This document shows, piece after piece, positions 1 to 6,055 of a DNA stretch of 7,980 bases. The number at the start of each line of letters is the position of its first letter. The stretch's first letter is position 1. Position numbers and translations under genes: made by a program. The notes below the pieces were generated by a model. It was given only the letters and a program-made list of their open reading frames with translations. It was not told the DNA's origin and did no database searches. Source of the stretch: an uncultured Oscillospiraceae bacterium (lineage in GTDB: Bacteria > Bacillota > Clostridia > UBA1381); the NCBI GenBank assembly GCA_946531785.1, contig CAMNAT010000080.1, positions 1-7,980 of the forward strand. The letters run 5' to 3'.

Positions 1-21
1 GGAATAATGTCGAAGACTTAA
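1..21 (+). CDS. Possible 3' end of an upstream gene (partial)
   Basis: Reading from base 1 gives six codons (GIMSKT) and then TAA at 19-21, 15 bases before the preferred argJ start. In Firmicutes argC often precedes argJ, and ArgC proteins end soon after a phenylalanine-glycine pair, so this could be the tail of argC. Six residues cannot prove that. Another frame stays open to 42-44 and would overlap argJ. Low confidence. Confidence 0.25.
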   Translation, partial: GIMSKT

Positions 22-23
22 CG

Positions 24-29
24 AAAGGA
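24..29 (+). promoter_or_regulatory. Ribosome binding site deciding the argJ start
   Basis: AAAGGA at 24-29 lies 7 bases before the ATG at 37 but only 1 base before the in-frame ATG at 31. The spacing favours the ATG at 37 (protein beginning MYKTVGGGV). Confidence 0.6.
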
Positions 30-36
30 AATGTTT

Positions 37-1260
37 ATGTATAAGACAGTTGGCGGCGGTGTCTGCGCGGCAAAGGGCTATAGGGCTCATGGGCTGAATT
101 GCGGACTGAACGCCGATAAGAATAAAAATGATCTGGGGCTGTATGTCTCCGATGCTCCGGCAAATACAGCGGGCGTGTATACGACAAACAAGGTCAAGGG
201 CGCGCCGATACTGGTGACGAAGGCGCATCTTGAACGGACGGGCGGCAAGGCTCGCGCGGTAATAATGAACTCAAAGAACGCGAACACCTGCAATGCCGAC
301 GGAGTGGAAAAGGCAGAAAAGATGTGTGCATTAGCGGCTGATGCCTTGGGGATATCCGCGGATGAGGTGCTTGTCGCATCCACAGGAGTTATCGGTCAGA
401 TACTCCCGATAGAGCCGATAGAAAAATATGCGGCGGCGCTTGCCGCAGGGCTTACATATGACGGCAATGAGCGTGCCGCCACAGCTATAATGACGACTGA
501 CACTGTGAAGAAGGAGTATGCCGTAGAGTTTGAGCTTAGCGGAAAGACCGTGCATCTCGGCGGCATGGCAAAGGGCAGCGGCATGATCCATCCGAACATG
601 GCTACCACCCTGAACTTTATCACCACTGATGCGGCGGTATCAAGCGAGATGCTTCAAAAGGCGCTGTCGGAGATAGTGAAGGTAACATATAACTGTCTGA
701 GCGTTGACGGCGACACCTCGACCAATGACACCATCCTGCTCCATGCTAACGGGCTTGCCGGCAATGCGGAGATAACCTCGGAGGGCGAGGATTATGATAT
801 ATTCAGACAGGCGCTCTATATCGTCATGAGCGAGCTTACAAAGATGCTTGCAAAGGACGGCGAGGGCGCAACGAAGCTGCTTGAATGTAAGGTAAGCAGT
901 GCGCCTGATACAGATACCGCTATAATCGTTGCAAAGAGCGTTATCCGTTCACCGCTTTTAAAGTGCGCCATGTTCGGCGAGGACGCAAACTGGGGGCGTG
1001 TGCTTTGCGCTATCGGCTATGCCGAGGCGGAGTTTGATATAAACAAGGTCGATGTCGATTTCCGCTCAGACAAGGGTGTGCTTCCTGTGTGCCGCAGCGG
1101 CGCGGGAGTGCCGTTTTCGGAGGAGTTCGCAAAGACGGTGCTCGGTGAGGATACGATATATATTGATGTCGAGCTCAACAGCGGAGATGCCGAGGCAAAG
1201 GCATGGGGCTGCGATTTAACTTACGACTATGTTAAAATCAACGGAGATTACCGGTCATAA
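37..1260 (+). CDS. argJ: Glutamate N-acetyltransferase / ornithine acetyltransferase ArgJ
   Basis: ArgJ moves the acetyl group from N2-acetylornithine to glutamate, regenerating N-acetylglutamate in the cyclic arginine pathway in the cytoplasm. Bifunctional members also make N-acetylglutamate from acetyl-CoA; the sequence does not tell which type this is. The self-cleavage motif KGSGMIHPNMATTLNF is present. Processing is expected between Ala and Thr at codons 601-603 and 604-606 (Thr190 counted from the start at 37), freeing the Thr nucleophile of the beta chain. Other family hallmarks are VIMNSKNANTCN, VASTGVIG near the front, and GEDANWGRVLCAIGYA in the beta chain. About 407 residues is normal family length. 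The start at 37 is preferred over 31 on Shine-Dalgarno spacing. The stop shares one base with the tadA start, so the two are probably translationally coupled. Unlike typical arg clusters, argB does not follow. Confidence 0.95.
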   Translation: MYKTVGGGVCAAKGYRAHGLNCGLNADKNKNDLGLYVSDAPANTAGVYTTNKVKGAPILVTKAHLERTGGKARAVIMNSKNANTCNADGVEKAEKMCALAADALGISADEVLVASTGVIGQILPIEPIEKYAAALAAGLTYDGNERAATAIMTTDTVKKEYAVEFELSGKTVHLGGMAKGSGMIHPNMATTLNFITTDAAVSSEMLQKALSEIVKVTYNCLSVDGDTSTNDTILLHANGLAGNAEITSEGEDYDIFRQALYIVMSELTKMLAKDGEGATKLLECKVSSAPDTDTAIIVAKSVIRSPLLKCAMFGEDANWGRVLCAIGYAEAEFDINKVDVDFRSDKGVLPVCRSGAGVPFSEEFAKTVLGEDTIYIDVELNSGDAEAKAWGCDLTYDYVKINGDYRS

Positions 1261-1709
1261 TGAAAGAACGATTCATGCGCGAGGCTATAAAGCGCGCAAA
1301 AAAGGCGGCGGCGCTTGGCGAGATGCCCGTGGGCGCGGTCGTTGTGCGTGACGGCAGGGTCATTGCAAGCGGCTATAACCGCCGCGAAACAAAGAAGAAT
1401 GCCGTGCTTCATGCCGAGCTTATCGCGATAGACCGCGCATGTAAAAAGCTCAGAGGGTGGCGGCTGCCGGGCTGTGAGCTGTATGTAACTCTGGAGCCGT
1501 GCCCGATGTGCGCGGGCGCGATACTCAATTCACGCATAGAGCATGTATATTACGGCGCATATGATGAAAAATCAGGCTGCGCGGGCTCGCGGTTGAATTT
1601 GCTGGATATGAACCTGTGCAACTATTCCGCAGCAGCAGAGGGCGGCATCCTTGCGGATGAATGCGCCGGATTGATAAAGGATTTTTTCAAGAGGCTCAGA
1701 AAGAGGTAA
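1260..1709 (+). CDS. tadA: tRNA-specific adenosine deaminase TadA
   Basis: TadA converts adenosine 34 to inosine in the anticodon of tRNA-Arg(ACG), allowing one tRNA to read several CGN codons. The cytidine-deaminase-fold zinc site is complete: HAE at residues 51-53 (zinc His51, proton-shuttle Glu53) and PCPMC at 80-84 (zinc Cys81 and Cys84). The helix-rich start FMREAIKRAKKAAALGEMPVG and the C-terminal LADECAGLIKDFFKR match the family, and 149 residues is typical. The ATG at 1260 overlaps the argJ stop by one base. A GGAG at 1243-1246 is a rather distant 13 bases upstream, so coupled reinitiation from argJ is likely. The ATG at 1275 is a less likely start because it would remove residues normally present before the FMR segment. 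The TLEPCPMCAGAI motif argues against a free cytosine or guanine deaminase, though such paralogues cannot be wholly excluded. Confidence 0.92.
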   Translation: MKERFMREAIKRAKKAAALGEMPVGAVVVRDGRVIASGYNRRETKKNAVLHAELIAIDRACKKLRGWRLPGCELYVTLEPCPMCAGAILNSRIEHVYYGAYDEKSGCAGSRLNLLDMNLCNYSAAAEGGILADECAGLIKDFFKRLRKR

Positions 1710-1724
1710 GGGAGAAAGATATAG

Positions 1725-2423
1725 ATGAAAAAAATGATAACAGCCGCGCTGGCATCCGTTATGCTCATAACGAGCAGCGCAATGGCAGTGGATTTTGAGG
1801 ATACAAGAGGACACTGGGCGGAGACCACTATAAGGACTCTGGCAGACCGCGGCGTAATAAACGGTATTACAGATACTACATATGCGCCGGACGGGAACGT
1901 TACACGCGCGCAGCATCTTAAAATGATAATGGAGGCAACGGGCGTTCAGACAACTCCGTACCGCGAGGGCGAATGTCTTGAACTGCGCGGCAGCGAATGG
2001 TTTGCGCCGTATCTGCAGAAGGCGTTAGATATCGGGCTTATACCGCATGCGATGATAGCCGGCTTCCATGAGAGCGTTGAGTACACTGTTGACGAAAATG
2101 GAACGGCAACAAGCTCAAAGACGGTATACAGCGGCGCGTTCAACGGCGATCTTCCTATCTCGCGAGAGGAAATGGCGGTGCTTACACAGTATTTTTATCA
2201 GTATACAAGGACTGTCAAGACCAACAGCGCAGTGGATATCGAAAACGCTATAGAATTCCTTGACGGGGCGAACATAAGCGACTGGGCGGAGCTCTCGGTG
2301 AAGCTTGCGACAGTAAACGGCTTTATCGACGGAATGGATGACAACACCTTCCGTCCGGCAGATTCCGCAACGCGCGCGCAGGCGGCAACGATAATACTAA
2401 GAGTGATGAACAAGAATAACTGA
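1725..2423 (+). CDS. Exported protein composed of three SLH modules
   Basis: Residues 1-21 form a signal peptide: KK, a hydrophobic core, then AMA before the predicted cut ahead of Val22. The rest of the 232 residues is S-layer-homology sequence. Module 1 (about 24-72) has FEDTRGHWAE, GVINGITD and the TRAQ anchor motif at 60-63. Module 2 (about 89-160) is divergent, with a roughly 30-residue polar insertion (about 110-140) before SREE at 146-149. Module 3 (about 179-228) has FLDGANISDWAE, GFIDGMDDNTFRP and TRAQ at 216-219. SLH triplets bind secondary cell wall polymers, often pyruvylated, and so hold proteins on the surface. No enzymatic or other cargo domain is present, so it may be a structural or wall-capping protein. 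GGGAG at 1710-1714 lies 10 bases before the ATG. It sits between tadA and the miniprotein gene. The domain call is firm; the specific role is unknown. Confidence 0.85.
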   Translation: MKKMITAALASVMLITSSAMAVDFEDTRGHWAETTIRTLADRGVINGITDTTYAPDGNVTRAQHLKMIMEATGVQTTPYREGECLELRGSEWFAPYLQKALDIGLIPHAMIAGFHESVEYTVDENGTATSSKTVYSGAFNGDLPISREEMAVLTQYFYQYTRTVKTNSAVDIENAIEFLDGANISDWAELSVKLATVNGFIDGMDDNTFRPADSATRAQAATIILRVMNKNN

Positions 2424-2437
2424 GGAGAAAAGATATT

Positions 2438-2533
2438 ATGATGAGTAAAAAGGCGATAAAGATAACATGCTTAGTCCTTGCGGGGATAATGATATTGACA
2501 ATAGCAGTGGGTGCGATAGCACTGTTCAGATAA
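2438..2533 (+). CDS. 31-residue single-span membrane miniprotein
   Basis: This small open frame starts with tandem ATGs at 2438 and 2441 and ends with TAA at 2531-2533. GAGGAG at 2422-2427, overlapping the stop of the SLH gene, lies 10 bases before the first ATG, which is strong support for translation. The protein has a basic start (MMSKKAIK), then about 20 hydrophobic residues (from ITCLVLAGIM to AVGAIALF) and a terminal Arg. That fits one membrane helix with the N terminus in the cytoplasm. Length and layout resemble the Prli42 / DUF4044 class of Firmicute miniproteins; Listeria Prli42 is 31 residues and anchors the stressosome. This likeness is in form only and is my inference. It lies 26 bases before typA, in the same transcription unit. 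Confidence 0.65.
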   Translation: MMSKKAIKITCLVLAGIMILTIAVGAIALFR

Positions 2534-2559
2534 TCTGAAAAAAGGGGAAAAATATATAA

Positions 2560-4395
2560 ATGACAGAAAGAAAGAACATCAGAAACATAGCAATAATAGC
2601 GCATGTTGACCACGGCAAGACAACGCTTGTCGATGCGATGCTCGCGCAGAGCGGAACCTTCCGTGAGAACGAGGTCGTTTCAGAGCGCGTCATGGACTCA
2701 AACGACCTGGAGCGCGAGCGCGGCATAACCATCCTTGCAAAGAACACCTCGCTGTTTTATAACGGTGTTAAGATAAATATAATCGACACACCCGGACATG
2801 CCGATTTCGGCGGCGAGGTGGAGCGCGGACTGGAAATGGCGGACGGCGTTCTCCTGCTCGTAGACGCGTTCGAGGGGTGTATGCCGCAGACAAGATTCGT
2901 GCTTTCAAAGGCGCTTGCTCTGGATCTGAGACCGATAATAGTAGTGAACAAGGTAGACCGCCCGAACGCAAGACCGTATGAGGTGGTCGATGAGGTGCTG
3001 GAGCTGTTCATAGACCTCGGCGCAAGCGAGGAGCAGCTCGACACTCCCGTTATATATGCCTCCGGCCGTGACGGCTGGGCAACTGCGGAGTATGATCCCG
3101 AGCATCCGTCAACGGATCTCAAGGAGCTTTTCGAGCTTATCGTGCGCGAGATACCATGTCCGGACTGTGAGGACGAAGGGCCGCTGCAGATGCTTGTTTC
3201 AAACATAGACTATGACGAATATACCGGAAGGATCGCGGTTGGCAAGATACAGCGCGGTAAGGTAACGACCGGAATGTCGCTTGCGATCTGTCGTGAGGAC
3301 GGAACGACCGGCCACGCAAAGGCGACAAAGCTCTATACCTTCGAGGGCTTGCAGAAGCAGACCGCCGATGAGGTAGGCGCGGGCGATGTTGTCGCGATTT
3401 CGGGAATAACCGATATAAATATAGGCGAGACGATCTGCCACCCCGATAAGCTCGATCCGCTTCCGTTTGTGAAGATAGATGATCCGGTGCTGTCAATGAC
3501 CTTCAGTGTCAATGACAGCCCGTTCGCGGGCAAGGAGGGCAAGTTCGTTACATCGCGACACCTGCGTGACAGATTGTATCGCGAGCTGGACTCAAATGTA
3601 AGTCTCCGCGTTGAGGATACGGACACCACCGAGGCGTTCAATGTATCAGGCCGCGGCGAGCTGCATCTCTCAGTGCTTATCGAGAACATGCGCCGCGAGG
3701 GCTATGAGTTCCAGGTATCGAACCCGGTAGTTATATTTAAAAATATTGACGGCGTAAAGTGTGAGCCTATTGAGCGGCTAACTGTGGATGTGCCGACAGA
3801 ATATACCGGCGCGGTCATGGATCAGGTAGTAAACCGCATGGGGTCGTTGAGCGATATGGCGCCCACAGCGCAGAACTATACAAGGCTCGAGTTCCTTATA
3901 CCGTCCCGCGGACTTATCGGCTTCCGCAGCGAGATAATGACGGCTACCAAGGGCACGGCAATAGTAAACAGCATCCTTGAACGCTATGAGCCGTATAGGG
4001 GCGATTTTGAGCCGCGTAACCGCGGCGCGCTCATAGCATGGGAAAACGGCGAGAGCATTACATACGGACTGTTCAACGCGCAGGAGCGCGGCACGCTCTT
4101 CATCGGACCTAATGTGGCTGTATATGAGGGAATGATAGTCGGTGAGTGCTCGCGTAACGAGGACATCACCGTAAATGTGTGTAAGAAAAAGCATGCGACC
4201 AACACCCGTGCTTCGGGCTCAGATGACGCGCTGAAGCTCGTTCCGCCTAGGGAGATGACACTTGAAGAATGTCTTGACTTCATAGCCGATGATGAGCTTC
4301 TGGAGGTAACGCCGGAGCATCTGAGGATGAGAAAGAGGATCTTGCAGACAGATCTGAGAGGAAAGGCTGCAGGGAGAAAGAAGAACGCCAATTAA
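2560..4395 (+). CDS. typA: Ribosome-associated translational GTPase TypA/BipA
   Basis: TypA/BipA is an EF-G-like GTPase that binds the 70S ribosome and aids large-subunit assembly and stress or low-temperature growth. GTPase motifs are intact: G1 AHVDHGKT at residues 14-21, G2 region RERGITI with Thr57, G3 DTPGH at 76-80 including catalytic His80, and G4 NKVD at 130-133. EF-Tu domain-II-like (about 205-295), EF-G III/V-like and BipA-specific C-terminal segments follow, with typical stretches such as FSVNDSPFAGKEG, GRGELHLSVLIENMRREG, PSRGLIGFRSE and KKHATNTRASGSDDA, the last being specific to BipA rather than LepA or EF-G. The 611-residue length is standard. AGGGGA at 2543-2548 lies 11 bases before the ATG. 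The gene sits among other RNA- and ribosome-directed genes (tadA, an RluA-family gene, rsmA). Confidence 0.97.
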   Translation: MTERKNIRNIAIIAHVDHGKTTLVDAMLAQSGTFRENEVVSERVMDSNDLERERGITILAKNTSLFYNGVKINIIDTPGHADFGGEVERGLEMADGVLLLVDAFEGCMPQTRFVLSKALALDLRPIIVVNKVDRPNARPYEVVDEVLELFIDLGASEEQLDTPVIYASGRDGWATAEYDPEHPSTDLKELFELIVREIPCPDCEDEGPLQMLVSNIDYDEYTGRIAVGKIQRGKVTTGMSLAICREDGTTGHAKATKLYTFEGLQKQTADEVGAGDVVAISGITDINIGETICHPDKLDPLPFVKIDDPVLSMTFSVNDSPFAGKEGKFVTSRHLRDRLYRELDSNVSLRVEDTDTTEAFNVSGRGELHLSVLIENMRREGYEFQVSNPVVIFKNIDGVKCEPIERLTVDVPTEYTGAVMDQVVNRMGSLSDMAPTAQNYTRLEFLIPSRGLIGFRSEIMTATKGTAIVNSILERYEPYRGDFEPRNRGALIAWENGESITYGLFNAQERGTLFIGPNVAVYEGMIVGECSRNEDITVNVCKKKHATNTRASGSDDALKLVPPREMTLEECLDFIADDELLEVTPEHLRMRKRILQTDLRGKAAGRKKNAN

Positions 4396-4407
4396 GAGGG
4401 AAAAATA

Positions 4408-6054
4408 ATGAAAAAGAGATTATTTACATTGATCGCGGCTGTTTCGATGCTTCCCGCATTTGCCGCGCCTGTGACGGCAGAGGAGTACAGTGATGTAGCG
4501 GCTGACGCGTGGTATTATGACTGTGTGGATTATGTTACCGATAACGGGCTTATCGACAGCATAGATGCCGCGCATTTCGCACCGGAGGAGAAAATGACCC
4601 GCGGCGTGCTCGTGACAGCTATAGGCAGGTGCGAGGGGATAGATATAAACAATGTTGGCGAGTCGCGTTTTAAGGATATCCCGGAGTCTGATATCACCGC
4701 GCCGTATGCGGCGTGGGCGGGCAACAACGGCATTGTCGAGGGCTATGATGGCTCGACCTTCGGCCCGAATGATCTTTTGACACGCGAGCAGATGGCGCAG
4801 GTCTTATATAACTACTATAAGTATCTGAAGGAGAACACGCAGGTATCAAGGGCGCTCACATTTGTTGATGCCGGCGATATTTCCGAATGGGCAAGGCGCG
4901 CCGTTGCTTTCTGCAGCGAGACAGGGCTGATGGTAGGGGATGAAAAGAACTTTTTCATGCCGAAGGCAAACCTGACCCGCGCGGAAACGTCAATGATACT
5001 TTACAGCCATGAAAAGGCACACGAAAAGACCGAGTATATCCCAGAGACAGAGGGAAGGATAACCGAGATCGATAATCACGGTCATGCGACCACGGATATT
5101 ACGATAAAGGAGTTCACATCAGTAGGCTTCATGACCGGTGATGTGATCGAGGTAACTGTGCCCGAAGCACAGATGACAGCGCCGTATTGCACGACCTATA
5201 CGGATGTCGATAATGACAAGCTGCTTATCCTTTCGACGGACAGCGAGCATATCACAGTTGCTATCAATATGGGTAACTTCGGCGAGACCTATGGCGTAAA
5301 GGTCGGCGATAAGATCGGCTTTAAGCTGTACGAAAAGGAAGGCTATGCGTCAGAGCTGGAGCTTAGGAGCAGCGTTATCTATACAAATGACAGGGAGGAC
5401 TATTCCTCCGATGAGGTATTTGCGAACTTCCGTGAGATAACCGCGGGAAATATCAAAGCCAAGACGCTATATCGTTCATCGACTCCGATATATTCAGTGC
5501 TGGGCAGAAACCAGTACGCAGATGTATTATGTGCGAATGCTAAGATAGAGACAGTCATCAATCTTTCCGAAAAGACCGAGGAGGAAATGAAGTCGCGTGA
5601 CGGCTATGCGGGCAGCTACTATTCAACGCTTGATGTCAAAGTTTGCCCGACAGGTCTTGAAATGGACAGCGAGCAGTTCGCGGCGAATATGCCCAAGGCG
5701 CTCCGCGCCATCGCTGATAGCAGAACGCCGATACTCATCCAGTGCCGTCAGGGCAAGGATCAGACCGGACTTCTGGCAATGATAGTTGAAGCGCTTTGCG
5801 GCGCAAGCTATGACGAGATAGTTGATGATTACATGCTCTCATATGAGAACTTCTATCATATAGAGAAGGGCAGCGATCAGTGGATACACCTCGCCGAGGG
5901 CAACATAATACCGAGCTTGTCAAAAATGACCGGCATAACCGATATAGATCAGATGAAGGCGGCAGATCTCAAGGAGGCTGCGCGCACATATATAAAGCAT
6001 CTCGGTCTTACGGATGACGAGATAGCGGCTATCGTTAAAAAGCTCTGCAACTAA
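4408..6054 (+). CDS. Surface-anchored SLH protein with a tyrosine-phosphatase-fold domain lacking the P-loop Arg
   Basis: Residues 1-24 form a signal peptide ending VTA. Three SLH modules follow: about 26-77 (TRGV at 64-67), 88-140 (TREQ at 125-128) and 151-203 (TRAE at 190-193), for wall attachment. Residues about 215-325 are a beta-rich domain with GRITEIDNHGHATTDI, TYTDVDNDKLL and AINMGNFGETYGVKVGDKI. Residues about 338-548 match the secreted Clostridial tyrosine-phosphatase-like family (Y_phosphatase3 type): NFREITAGNIKAKTLYRSS, TVINLSE and a loop at 445-454 reading QCRQGKDQTG. The family norm is HCxxGKDRTG. Here Cys446 (codon 5743-5745), Gly449, Lys450, Asp451, Thr453 and Gly454 remain, but the preceding His is Gln445 and the phosphate-binding Arg is Gln452 (codon CAG, 5761-5763). 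Catalysis is therefore doubtful. GAGGG at 4396-4400 lies 7 bases before the ATG. Fold and location are well supported; substrate and activity are unknown. Confidence 0.82.
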   Translation: MKKRLFTLIAAVSMLPAFAAPVTAEEYSDVAADAWYYDCVDYVTDNGLIDSIDAAHFAPEEKMTRGVLVTAIGRCEGIDINNVGESRFKDIPESDITAPYAAWAGNNGIVEGYDGSTFGPNDLLTREQMAQVLYNYYKYLKENTQVSRALTFVDAGDISEWARRAVAFCSETGLMVGDEKNFFMPKANLTRAETSMILYSHEKAHEKTEYIPETEGRITEIDNHGHATTDITIKEFTSVGFMTGDVIEVTVPEAQMTAPYCTTYTDVDNDKLLILSTDSEHITVAINMGNFGETYGVKVGDKIGFKLYEKEGYASELELRSSVIYTNDREDYSSDEVFANFREITAGNIKAKTLYRSSTPIYSVLGRNQYADVLCANAKIETVINLSEKTEEEMKSRDGYAGSYYSTLDVKVCPTGLEMDSEQFAANMPKALRAIADSRTPILIQCRQGKDQTGLLAMIVEALCGASYDEIVDDYMLSYENFYHIEKGSDQWIHLAEGNIIPSLSKMTGITDIDQMKAADLKEAARTYIKHLGLTDDEIAAIVKKLCN

Positions 6055-6055
6055 A

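Noticed and set aside
31..33. ATG at 31 as the argJ start
   Set aside because: Only one base separates it from AAAGGA; the ATG at 37 has normal spacing and gives the usual family N terminus.
1572..1916. - strand open frame spanning the tadA end and the SLH gene start
   Set aside because: No ribosome binding site or domain, and it crosses two well-supported genes.
2757..3206. 149-codon - strand open frame inside typA
   Set aside because: Serine- and arginine-rich translation typical of an antisense shadow; the + strand here encodes conserved G3 and G4 motifs of TypA.
3490..3518. Direct repeat TGTCAATGAC (3491-3500 and 3507-3516), with an inverted CTGTCA/TGACAG pair
   Set aside because: It sits in the codons for the conserved TypA segment SMTFSVNDSPF; protein constraint explains the sequence and no regulatory role is suggested.
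2560..6054. Idea that the phosphatase-like protein dephosphorylates TypA, once described as a tyrosine-phosphorylated protein
   Set aside because: The phosphatase-fold protein has a signal peptide and wall-binding SLH modules, so it should be outside the cell, while TypA is cytoplasmic; its catalytic Arg is also missing.
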